Positions 48,687-55,914 of a DNA stretch of 64,000 nt are shown in pieces. The notes under the pieces are model-generated. The model had not been told where the DNA came from. It did not search any database and saw only the letters and a list, made by a program, of their open reading frames with translations. The position numbers and the translations under genes were made by a program. Within the stretch, counting starts at the first letter, position 1. Each line of letters starts with the position of its first letter. The DNA is from CAVTGO01 sp963734275 (GTDB taxonomy: Bacteria > Actinomycetota > UBA4738 > HRBIN12): NCBI GenBank assembly GCA_963734275.1, contig CAVTGO010000001.1, forward strand, positions 1 to 64,000, given 5' to 3'.

Positions 48687-49204
48687 ATGGCAGCCCTTTC
48701 GATCGAGAGCCGGAGCGACGCCTTGGCTCGGGAGATCCGAACGCGAACCGCGACCGGCGAGATGCCGAGCGCCTGCCCTGCCTCGACATCGGACAGGCCC
48801 AGCCACTCGACGAGGACTACCGCCTCGCGTTGGTTCATGGGCAGCGTCGCGAGCGCGCGGCGGATCCGATCGCGGTCGTCGCTCTCGGAGATCGGGTCGG
48901 ACTGCTGGAGCGAGAGCGTGCGCCGTGCCGCGAGCGTGACGCGCCGCAGAGAACTCCGGTGCGCGTTCACTGCCGTGACATAGAGATAGCCAGTCGGATT
49001 GTCCATGTGCCGCACACGATCCCAGCGCTCGCACGCCTTGACGAACGCGTCCTGGGCAAGATCCTCGGCTTCGAAGCGATCCCCCGTGATGAGGTACATC
49101 GCACGCAGAAGGGTCTCGTACTGGCGGAGGAAGAAGTCCGTGAAACCGGCCTGCTCCGTTTCCATGGCCCTATCCTCGGCCGACGTGTGCGCCATCGCCT
49201 CCAT
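48683..49204 (-). CDS. ECF RNA polymerase sigma factor
   Basis: The 173-residue sigma factor has region 2 in ETLLRAMYLITGDRFEAEDL and AQDAFVKACERWDRVRHMDN, followed by PTGYLYVTAVNAHRSSLRR. Region 4 is in IRRALATLPMNQREAVVLVE and WLGLSDVEAGQALGISPVA. It is very close in pattern to the sigma at 3353-3882. Three in-frame ATGs (49204, 49195, 49165) are possible starts; none has a well-spaced ribosome-binding site. Confidence 0.88.
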   Translation of the reverse strand: MEAMAHTSAEDRAMETEQAGFTDFFLRQYETLLRAMYLITGDRFEAEDLAQDAFVKACERWDRVRHMDNPTGYLYVTAVNAHRSSLRRVTLAARRTLSLQQSDPISESDDRDRIRRALATLPMNQREAVVLVEWLGLSDVEAGQALGISPVAVRVRISRAKASLRLSIERAAI

Positions 49205-49390
49205 CGTTGTGCAAACGCGCAAAGAGACCGATCTGTTACCGACGGCATGACTCCTCCTGTTGGAGGCCCCTGGAGGACGACGTCCGCCGAGCGCAAATCT
49301 CCTCCTGCCCGCACCCATACCTGCTCCCTCGCGGAGCCCCTTGCCGGGCGCGGCCTACAGCGGAACGTTCACTCCTGCATCAGCATCCCT

Positions 49391-49415
49391 GGTCGGGTCG
49401 GCCGGACCCGAACCG
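49391..49415 (-). repeat. Partial duplicate of the tRNA-Pro 3' end
   Basis: The bases GGTCGGG-TC-GGCCGGA-CC-CGAACC repeat the 3' part of the tRNA-Pro gene (GGTCGGG-AT-GGCCGGA-TT-CGAACC starting at 49430) with four changes, 39 bases away. The remainder of a tRNA is missing here. It looks like a short tandem duplication or an attachment-site scar. Confidence 0.45.
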
Positions 49416-49431
49416 CCGGGCCCGGGTGGGG

Positions 49432-49506
49432 TCGGGATGGCCGGATTCGAACCGGCGACCTCGGCGTCCCAAACGCCGCGCGCTAACCAGGCTGCGCTAC
49501 ATCCCG
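49432..49506 (-). tRNA. tRNA-Pro (anticodon TGG)
   Basis: The minus strand folds as a complete cloverleaf. The acceptor stem is CGGGATG with CATCCCG and discriminator A, the D arm is AGCGCAGCCTGGTTAGCGC, the anticodon arm is CGGCG-TTTGGGA-CGCCG with anticodon TGG and G37, and the T arm is GCCGG-TTCGAAT-CCGGC. CCA is not encoded. Confidence 0.97.
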
Positions 49507-49517
49507 CTGGGCAGATT

Positions 49518-49781
49518 CTAGTTCACGGTTATGGGTCCGAAGCCGGGACGATGCGTAGGTTCTCTGGATCCTGCGTGATCGGCGTCGACTGAGCTGCTCG
49601 AGATGACGGCGCTTGTTCTTCTCCTCTCCGCACCATCGTTCGAGGTCTCTTTCATGCAGTCACGGCAGTGCGATTGACGTCGTGTGTGCGGAGTCCCGCC
49701 AGCCGAAGGCGGGTATCGCTTAGCCAGACCGCACTTGGGGCAGGAACGCACACGATCATGGTTGGCACGTAGGGGTGACAC
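49518..49781 (-). CDS. Small putative zinc-binding protein
   Basis: An 87-residue frame carries two CxxC pairs in RSCPKCGLAKRYPPSAGG and SHCRDCMKETSNDG. This spacing is like the zinc knuckle found ahead of some HNH-type phage or mobile nucleases. The catalytic domain is absent, so this may be a remnant. Base composition appears less GC-rich than the neighbours. It lies between tRNA-Pro and the kinase operon. Confidence 0.4.
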   Translation of the reverse strand: MSPLRANHDRVRSCPKCGLAKRYPPSAGGTPHTRRQSHCRDCMKETSNDGAERRRTSAVISSSSVDADHAGSREPTHRPGFGPITVN

Positions 49782-49816
49782 GCCGGAGCCAGTTGGCTGC
49801 CACGCCGAGGGCTAGG

Positions 49817-51607
49817 TCAGTCGAGGAATGTCAGTTCCGTGAACTCGAAGTCCTCGAACTCCACGACCAGGCCCGCCTGTCCCACGACCGCGACGCCTCC
49901 CCCGCCGGAGACGATCGGCGAAACGTCGTCGACGAGTGAGACGACCTGGTTGCCGTTCACCGTTAGGGTGAGCGTCACCTCGGCGCCGCCGATGCACGTG
50001 GCCTCGATGAGGTTCGGCGCCCCCACGCCCGGTCGGATCGCGACGTCATTCGGTGCGCTCGCCAGTTCGACCGGAGCCTCGTCGCCGACCAGCTTCTGGA
50101 TCGACCAGCGCCCCGAGCTCCCGATCAGGAAGTAGTATCCGTCTGCCCCCGTGTACCGACACGTAACGCCGAACCCGTTCTCGATCCCACCGCCGCCTTT
50201 GTCCGCGAGGACGACGTTGGTGGCCACCCGGGTGTCGGCGATGTCGAACGACCGCGTGGCGCCCACGGACACCGCGAACGCGTCGGGCGGCGCCTGGTCG
50301 GTGACCACGAAGCGGTACCGGTCGTCGACGATCTCCCTCGTGATGTTGTTCTGCGGCTGCGTCTCCCACTGGAAAGCGTTGTCCGCGAATCCGTCGAACA
50401 CCAGGACGGTCGGCACGGGGCTCGGCTGACCGCCGGTGGAACCGGTCGGGGTCGTCACCCCCGTGGCGCCCGTCGAAGCCGTCGGACCTGGTTCGTCTCC
50501 TCCGCCCAGCTGCGTGATCGCCAAGACGCCGAGCGCGACCGCCGCGGCGACAACCCCGCCGATCATGAGGCCGCGCTTGGAGCCGCCCGAGCCGCTCGGC
50601 GACGGCACCGGCGGCGTCGAGTGCAAAGGTGGCAGTGGCGGTTCGGTCGCGGGCGCCTCGGGGAGCGTGGATGCCCTCGCCATGGGCGCCGCAGGCGCAG
50701 AGGCGAGCACCGTCGCGGCGGCCGGAGGCACCTGCATACCCGCGCTCGGCGAGCCCGCCACGTTCAGCGCTTGCCGGGCCGCGCGCGCGAAGGCGGTGCA
50801 GGACTCGTACCGCTCGTCCTTCTGCTTCGACATCGCCTTCGCGATGACATCGTCGATGCCCACGGAGACCTCGGGGCGGGCCTCGGTCACGCGAGGCGGC
50901 GCATCCTGCAGGTGGGCGAACAGGGCCGCCGTCTCTTCCTCGCGCGGGAAGGGGACCTTGCCCGTGAGGCAGAAGTACAGGACGCACGCGAGGGCGTACT
51001 CGTCGGTGCGCCCGTCGACGTCCTTGCCCGCGATCTGCTCGGGAGCGACGTAGTCGATCGTGCCCATGAAATGGCCCGTCTGCGTAAGGCCGCTCTTGGA
51101 CTCCGTGTGCTTGGTCAGGCCGAAGTCGGACAGGTAGACGTGATCCGTCCCTTCGGGTCCCGCGCCGATCGCGATCAGGATGTTCGCCGGCTTGACGTCG
51201 CGGTGGACCAGGCTCTGCTCGTGCGCGGCATCGAGCGCGCTCGCCGTCTGGCTCACGATGCTTACGGCTCGCGCGGGATCGAGCCGGCCCTCGTGGTCCA
51301 TGAGCGCTTTGAGGTCGGTGCTGCGCACGTAGCGCATCGCGATGTACAGGAGGCCCTCGGCCTCCCCCGCCTCGAAGATCGGGATGATGTTCGGGTGGTC
51401 GAGTTGCGCGAGCCGTTCCCACTCGCTCACGAACCGGGAGCGGAAGGTCGGATCCTCGGCGAGCTCGGGTGACAGGAGCTTGAGGGCGGCCTTGCGCTTC
51501 AGGCGGATGTGCTCCGCCAGGTAGACGACGCTCATGCCCCCGCGACCGAGCATCTGCTCGATGCGGTAGTCGCCGATCTGGGTTCCGATCCGCGGATCCG
51601 AGCTCAC
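49817..51607 (-). CDS. Transmembrane Ser/Thr protein kinase with extracellular lectin-like domain
   Basis: The 596-residue protein has a PknB-like kinase domain (about 12-280) with glycine loop MLGRGGMSVVYLAEH, Lys in RKAALKLL, catalytic loop LVHRDVKPANILI, DFG in VYLSDFGLTKH and APE in DYVAPEQIAG. A Pro/Ala/Ser linker follows, then one membrane helix (LMIGGVVAAAVALGVLAI). A Thr/Gly spacer leads to an extracellular beta-sandwich (DGFADNAFQWETQPQNNITR, GFGVTCRYTGADGYYFLIGS) resembling LamG/concanavalin-like folds. It probably senses an outside ligand and phosphorylates cytoplasmic targets. It overlaps the upstream repeat protein gene by ATGA. Confidence 0.9.
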   Translation of the reverse strand: MSSDPRIGTQIGDYRIEQMLGRGGMSVVYLAEHIRLKRKAALKLLSPELAEDPTFRSRFVSEWERLAQLDHPNIIPIFEAGEAEGLLYIAMRYVRSTDLKALMDHEGRLDPARAVSIVSQTASALDAAHEQSLVHRDVKPANILIAIGAGPEGTDHVYLSDFGLTKHTESKSGLTQTGHFMGTIDYVAPEQIAGKDVDGRTDEYALACVLYFCLTGKVPFPREEETAALFAHLQDAPPRVTEARPEVSVGIDDVIAKAMSKQKDERYESCTAFARAARQALNVAGSPSAGMQVPPAAATVLASAPAAPMARASTLPEAPATEPPLPPLHSTPPVPSPSGSGGSKRGLMIGGVVAAAVALGVLAITQLGGGDEPGPTASTGATGVTTPTGSTGGQPSPVPTVLVFDGFADNAFQWETQPQNNITREIVDDRYRFVVTDQAPPDAFAVSVGATRSFDIADTRVATNVVLADKGGGGIENGFGVTCRYTGADGYYFLIGSSGRWSIQKLVGDEAPVELASAPNDVAIRPGVGAPNLIEATCIGGAEVTLTLTVNGNQVVSLVDDVSPIVSGGGGVAVVGQAGLVVEFEDFEFTELTFLD

Positions 51608-53253
51608 GAACCGAGCCTCGTTCCGCAGTTCGTACAGAAGGCACTATCGGACGAGTTGGTGGTCCCGCAGTTCGGGCAGGTCCGATCGTCGTCGGACGTC
51701 ACGGGCGGGATCACCGGAGGGATCACCGCGCCACCCTCGGTGGGCGGAGGGGGTGGAGGGGGCTGGGCCGGGGGCGATCCGCCGCCGGGAGCGCCGCCGC
51801 CGGGGCCGGTCGGTGCGGGACCACCGGGTGCGCCGCCGCCGCCGGGGCCGGTCGGTGCGGGACCACCGGGTGCGCCGCCGCCGCCGGGGCCGGTCGGTGC
51901 GGGACCACCGGGTGCGCCGCCTCCTCCGCCGCCGGGGCCGGTCGGTGCGGGACCACCGGGTGCGCCGCCTCCTCCGCCGCCGGGGCCGGTCGGGGCCGGG
52001 ACCAGGCCGGGTGCGCCGCCGCCTCCGCCGCCGGGACCGGTCGGTGCGGGACCACCGGGTGCGCCGCCTCCTCCGCCGCCGGGACCGGTCGGTGCGGGAC
52101 CACCGGGTGCGCCGCCTCCTCCGCCGCCGGGGCCGGTCGGTGCGGGACCGCCGGGAGCGCCGCCGCCGCCGGGACCGGTTGGGGCCGGACCACCGGGTCC
52201 ACCGCCGCCCGGACCACCACCGCCGCCCGCACCACCGCCGGGTCCACCGCTTCCTGGACCACCAGGTCCGCCGCCGCCGGGACCACCACCGCCGCCGGGA
52301 CCACCACCACCGCCGCCGGGACCACCACCGCCGCCCGCACCGCCACCGGCTCCACCGCCGCCGGGACCTCCACCGCCGCCGGGACCACCGCCGCCGGGTC
52401 CACCACCCGAGGCATGGACCCCGCGACCGGCATCCGCGAGATCTCGACCGGCGTGCTCGATCGGTTGCGCGGCTCGCTCGACGACTTCTGGCGGTTGGCC
52501 GCCGGGACCACCAACGCGTCCGCGAACGCGCTCCGCCGCGCGTCTCGCGCCGCGGGTGGCGGCGCGTCGAGCTCCGTACATCGCCGCGGATCCGGCGACC
52601 CCGAGGGCCGCCGGGACGCCGACCGCCGACGCGGCGGTGAGCGGGACCGTGCAGAACTGCTGGAGCAAGACCGCCGCCCCGAGCCCCGTCGTCGCGCCTC
52701 CGGCGAATCCTTGCACCGCCGACCGCGTCGCTCCGAGCCCTCTGCGTCGCGCGAGCGAGAGGCCGAGCAGCAGCACGCCGCCGAGACCCACGGCGGCCGA
52801 TCCACCGCCGGCGGCAGTGGCGAGCGGGCTCTTGCCCTCGATGCAGATATACGCCTCGCCGACACAGTCCCCGGCGTCGGTCACCGCCAGGGCTGTGATC
52901 TGGAACAGGCCGACGGTCACGGCCGAGAAGTCCGCGACGTCGATCGTTCCGCCCCAGCTCCGGCCGTCCTCGGAGATCGTCACGGCGCCCACGTTGAAGC
53001 CGCCGCCGGCGACGTGGATCGTGTACGTCAGATCACGGATCCGGCCCTCGGCGGTGCCGGCCACCTCCAGCTGCTGGCTGGCCCCGACGTCGACCGCGCT
53101 CCCCGGTTCGTTGTGTCCGACCGTGACGTCCGTCCCGCCGAGCGATGCGGTGCAGGGACCCACGACGGTCGCAGAGGCCTGCCCCGGAAGCGAAAGCAGC
53201 AGCCCAAGCAACAACACAGCGATCAGCCCGAGCGAGGCGAGGAACCGTTTCAC
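51604..53253 (-). CDS. Secreted-domain/membrane protein with Gly-Pro repeats and C-terminal zinc ribbon
   Basis: The 549-residue protein begins with a signal peptide (LASLGLIAVLLLGLLLSLPG). A beta-rich extracellular domain of about 110 residues follows (YTIHVAGGGFNVGAVTISED), then membrane helices (AVGLGGVLLLGLSLARRR and AASAVGVPAALGVAGSAAMY). About 270 residues of Gly/Pro-rich sequence follow, including nine PAPTGPGGG repeats, then a short PPVIPPVT stretch and a C-terminal zinc ribbon (CPNCGTTNSSDSAFCTNCG). The basic RRRG after the first helix places the repeat and ribbon in the cytoplasm. It is translationally coupled to the Ser/Thr kinase. I know no family with this order; the function is unknown. 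Confidence 0.75.
   Translation of the reverse strand: MKRFLASLGLIAVLLLGLLLSLPGQASATVVGPCTASLGGTDVTVGHNEPGSAVDVGASQQLEVAGTAEGRIRDLTYTIHVAGGGFNVGAVTISEDGRSWGGTIDVADFSAVTVGLFQITALAVTDAGDCVGEAYICIEGKSPLATAAGGGSAAVGLGGVLLLGLSLARRRGLGATRSAVQGFAGGATTGLGAAVLLQQFCTVPLTAASAVGVPAALGVAGSAAMYGARRAATRGARRAAERVRGRVGGPGGQPPEVVERAAQPIEHAGRDLADAGRGVHASGGGPGGGGPGGGGGPGGGGAGGGAGGGGGPGGGGGGPGGGGGPGGGGPGGPGSGGPGGGAGGGGGPGGGGPGGPAPTGPGGGGAPGGPAPTGPGGGGGGAPGGPAPTGPGGGGGGAPGGPAPTGPGGGGGGAPGLVPAPTGPGGGGGGAPGGPAPTGPGGGGGGAPGGPAPTGPGGGGAPGGPAPTGPGGGGAPGGPAPTGPGGGAPGGGSPPAQPPPPPPPTEGGAVIPPVIPPVTSDDDRTCPNCGTTNSSDSAFCTNCGTRLGS
51787..52200 (-). repeat. Coding minisatellite, nine 39-48 base units
   Basis: Nine in-frame units encode PAPTGPGGG with variable glycine runs (3, 4 or 6) and AP. 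Units differ by whole codons, and one unit (about 51981-52020) has Leu-Val in place of a Gly-Gly pair. A simpler Gly/Pro tract continues to about 52410. The units are nearly identical at the DNA level, so recent expansion is likely, and assembly may have changed the copy number. Confidence 0.8.
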
Positions 53254-53296
53254 GATCGGCCTACGCTAGGGCCCGAGATGGGGTTGCGCAAGCTCC

Positions 53297-53626
53297 CTAT
53301 CCGGCCGACCCGGCCGGACCGAGCCCGCCCATCTTCCCCTCGCCGGTGACGTCGAAGCGCTGACCGAACGCGTGGACTCCCTTGAAGACGAGGCGACCGC
53401 ACTGCTTCGGGACGTCGGGGTTCACGGTGAGCTTCGCCCCGTCGGGCTCGAGGCCGAGCATGCCTGCGAACACCTCCGGCAGGCGGTACTCGGTGAACGC
53501 GGCCGCCTCTAGGAGCGCGAGGGCGATGCGGTTCGCCTCGTCTCGCATCCCGTACCGGTACAGCCCGGCCGAGACGAGACAGTTGTCGTGCGGCCACACG
53601 GTTCCGTCGTGATACGAGACCGGGTT
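53297..53626 (-). pseudogene. Remnant of glycogen-debranching-type glucosidase
   Basis: About 109 codons match the C-terminal end of an amylo-alpha-1,6-glucosidase-like protein: NPVSYHDGTVWPHDNCLVSA, YRYGMRDEANRIALALLEAA, EYRLPEVFAG and MLGLEPDGAKLTVNPDVP. The N-terminal several hundred residues are missing, and no start precedes the match. The segment usually found between VFAG and MLGLEPDG (about 40 residues including a PQAWAAG motif) is also gone, in frame. It is best read as a decayed gene fragment beside the ccm cluster. Confidence 0.75.
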
Positions 53627-53714
53627 GTGGCCGGCGTCATCCCTGGACCGGGCATCCGCGCCGCGGATCCGAGCGCGGCCCCGTCGACATGCGTGGGTGG
53701 TACAAAGGGGCCCC

Positions 53715-54380
53715 ATGCGGACCCCTCCCGAGCACGCCACGCGCTCCGCCACCGTCGCCGTCGAGCTGAAGGGCGTTACCCGGCTGTTCGGTTCGGCGCC
53801 CGCCGTGGTGCGGGCGGACCTGCGCGTCGAACGCGGCGAGACGCTGGTGCTCCGCGGCCCGAACGGCGCCGGCAAGAGCACGCTGCTCCGCATCGTGGCG
53901 ACGGCGCTCTCCCCCACGTACGGGAGCGGCAGCGTGCTGGGGTTCGATCTGCTGACCGAGCGCGATGCGATCCGCGCGCGCACCGAGCTGCTCTCGCACC
54001 GCACCCGCCTGTACGAGGACCTCACCGCCGCGGAGAACCTGACCTTCTGGTGCCGCCTGCTCGGCCTGGACCGCTCGGGCGTCGACACGGCCCTCGACCG
54101 CGTGGGGCTGCTCGAGGTAGCCGCCGAGCGGGTGCGCGGCTTCTCGCAGGGGATGCGGCAGCGGGTCGCGGTGGCCCGCACGATCCTGCGGGACCCGGAG
54201 CTGCTCCTGCTCGACGAGCCCTACACGGGCCTGGACGCCGAGGCGCGCCACGCCGTGGACGACCTGATGCGCGGCCATGGCCGGACCGTCGTGGTGGCAA
54301 CGCACCACCCGATCCCCGGGGATCTCCAGGTCCGCACGCTCCACGTCGACGGTGGACGCATCGTCCGGGAGGCACCGTGA
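53715..54380 (+). CDS. ccmA: Heme exporter ATP-binding protein CcmA
   Basis: This is the ATPase of the CcmABCD complex, which releases heme-loaded CcmE during System I cytochrome c maturation. The 221-residue ABC protein has Walker A in LVLRGPNGAGKSTLLRIV, signature GFSQGMRQRVAVARTIL and Walker B in PELLLLDEPYTGLDAEA. The ATG at 53715 is chosen by homologous length. It overlaps ccmB by GTGA. Confidence 0.9.
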   Translation: MRTPPEHATRSATVAVELKGVTRLFGSAPAVVRADLRVERGETLVLRGPNGAGKSTLLRIVATALSPTYGSGSVLGFDLLTERDAIRARTELLSHRTRLYEDLTAAENLTFWCRLLGLDRSGVDTALDRVGLLEVAAERVRGFSQGMRQRVAVARTILRDPELLLLDEPYTGLDAEARHAVDDLMRGHGRTVVVATHHPIPGDLQVRTLHVDGGRIVREAP

Positions 54381-55048
54381 CCACGTTCGCCCAGGCGCGC
54401 GCGGTGGCGGCGAAGGACCTGCGGATCGAGATCCGGGGGCAGCACGCGGTGGGTGCACTCCTGCCGTTCGCGGCGACGCTGCTGGTGGCGTTCGGGTTCG
54501 CGTTCGGGCCCGGGCGCGAGGTCCTGCAGCGGACGGCCCCGGGGCTCCTGTGGATGTCGCTGCTGTTCGCCGCGGTGATGTCGGCGCGCCGGGCGTATCA
54601 GATCGAGTCCGAGGACGGAGCGATCGAGGGACTGCTCCTCGCACCCGTGGACAAGGCGGCGGTGTTCCTCGGAAAGGTCGCTGCGGTCACCGCCGAGCTG
54701 CTCTCGCTGCTCCTCGTGGTGCTGGTGCTCGTCGTCGTGCTGTTCGAACTCCCGGTCGCGAGCCCGCTGCCGATGCTCGTGGCGTTCGCGCTCGGGGCGG
54801 TGGGGCTCGCGGCGGTCGGCGGGATGTTCGGCGTCGTCGCCGAGTCGGCTCGCACGCGCGAGGCGATCTTCCCGATGCTGGTGCTCCCGCTCGCGACGCC
54901 GGTGCTGATCGCCGGCGTCCGGGCCACGGACCTCGCCGCCGCGGGGCGGGCCGCCGAGGCCGCCCAGTGGCTGGGCCTCCTCATCGCCTTCGACGTCGTG
55001 TTCGTCTCGGTCGGCGTCCTCGTCTTCGGCTTCCTGCTGGAGGACTGA
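54377..55048 (+). CDS. ccmB: Heme exporter membrane subunit CcmB
   Basis: The 223-residue membrane protein has six hydrophobic helices, such as LLPFAATLLVAFGFAF and LLSLLLVVLVLVVVLFEL. The CcmB-type segments AAKDLRIEIRGQHAVGALL, RRAYQIESEDGAIEGLLLAP and FPMLVLPLATPVLIAGV are present. The GTG start overlaps ccmA. Confidence 0.9.
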   Translation: MTTFAQARAVAAKDLRIEIRGQHAVGALLPFAATLLVAFGFAFGPGREVLQRTAPGLLWMSLLFAAVMSARRAYQIESEDGAIEGLLLAPVDKAAVFLGKVAAVTAELLSLLLVVLVLVVVLFELPVASPLPMLVAFALGAVGLAAVGGMFGVVAESARTREAIFPMLVLPLATPVLIAGVRATDLAAAGRAAEAAQWLGLLIAFDVVFVSVGVLVFGFLLED

Positions 55049-55774
55049 GTGCAGGTCGCGGAGCGGACAGCGGGGAAGGTCACCACACGGAGCGGCGAGC
55101 GGATCCTCGGCATCCTCGCGCTGGCCGCCCTCGGGATCAGCTCCGTGCTGTCGCTCGTCGTCGCACCGCCCGACGCCCTGCAGGGCGAGGTTCAGCGGCT
55201 GATGTACGTCCACGTGCCGGCGGCGTGGCTCGCCTACCTCTCGTTCCTGGTGGTGTTCGTCGCGAGCATCGGGTACCTGCGGACCGGTCGGACGCGGTGG
55301 GACCGGCTCGCCGCCGCCTCGGCCGAGATCGGGGTCGTGTTCACGGCGCTCGCGATCGCGCTCGGCGCCCTGTGGGGCAAGCCGGTGTGGGGCACCTTCT
55401 GGACCTGGGATCCGCGCCTCACCACGACGGCCGTGCTCCTGCTGATCTACGTCGGCTACCTCGCCGTCCGGCGTGCCGTCGACAACCCCACGAGGCGGGC
55501 GCGATGGGCCGCGGTGATCGGGATCGTCGGGTTCGTCGACGTGCCGATCGTGCATCTCTCGGTCGTCTGGTGGCGGTCCCTGCACCAAGACGCCACCGTG
55601 CTTCGGCTGGGCGGCCCCGAGATCGAGGGCTCGATGCTGGCCGCCCTGCTCGTCGGCGTTGGGGCGTTCACGCTCGCGTACACCTACCTCGTGACCCTCC
55701 GGCTCCGCGTCGGCCGGCTCGAGGAGCGCGCGGCCCGCGAGGCGCTCTCGCCGATCGTGGGTGAGGAGCCCTGA
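55049..55774 (+). CDS. ccmC: Heme transport protein CcmC
   Basis: CcmC loads heme onto CcmE. The 241-residue six-helix protein carries the tryptophan-rich WWD signature WGTFWTWDPRLTTTAVLLLI flanked by the two heme-ligand histidines in MYVHVPAAWLAYL and VPIVHLSVVWWRSLHQ. The GTG at 55049 directly follows the ccmB stop. It overlaps ccmD by TGATG. Confidence 0.92.
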   Translation: MQVAERTAGKVTTRSGERILGILALAALGISSVLSLVVAPPDALQGEVQRLMYVHVPAAWLAYLSFLVVFVASIGYLRTGRTRWDRLAAASAEIGVVFTALAIALGALWGKPVWGTFWTWDPRLTTTAVLLLIYVGYLAVRRAVDNPTRRARWAAVIGIVGFVDVPIVHLSVVWWRSLHQDATVLRLGGPEIEGSMLAALLVGVGAFTLAYTYLVTLRLRVGRLEERAAREALSPIVGEEP

Positions 55775-55914
55775 TGGAGACCTACACCGGCTACGTCGTC
55801 GCCGGGTACGTGCTCACGGTGGCCGTGCTCGGGGGGTACACGCTCCGCCTGTTCGCCCGGGCGCGCGGGGCCCGGCGCCGGGCTGAGGCGATCCGCGCGA
55901 AGCGCCGCGCTTAA
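55774..55914 (+). CDS. ccmD: Small membrane protein CcmD
   Basis: This 46-residue frame has one membrane helix (YTGYVVAGYVLTVAVLGGY) and then a basic tail (RARGARRRAEAIRAKRR), the typical CcmD plan. The start overlaps the ccmC stop. Its TAA overlaps the stop of the convergent cytochrome gene on TTAA at 55911-55914. Confidence 0.85.
   Translation: METYTGYVVAGYVLTVAVLGGYTLRLFARARGARRRAEAIRAKRRA

Noticed and set aside
49260..49592. Plus-strand 110-codon frame with GVGMAGFEPATSASQT
   Set aside because: This well-known spurious peptide arises from reading the antisense of a tRNA gene, here tRNA-Pro.
49695..49713. CCCGCC/GGCGGG hairpin as terminator
   Set aside because: The stem is only 6 base pairs, lies inside the small zinc-knuckle frame, and no gene ends just before it.
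51787..52410. CRISPR-like array
   Set aside because: The repeat is coding, tandem without unique spacers, and made of Gly/Pro codons; no cas genes are present.
51753..52640. Arg/His-rich plus-strand frame over the Gly/Pro repeats
   Set aside because: It is the antisense reading of the minisatellite; the minus-strand frame has a signal peptide, membrane helices and a zinc ribbon.
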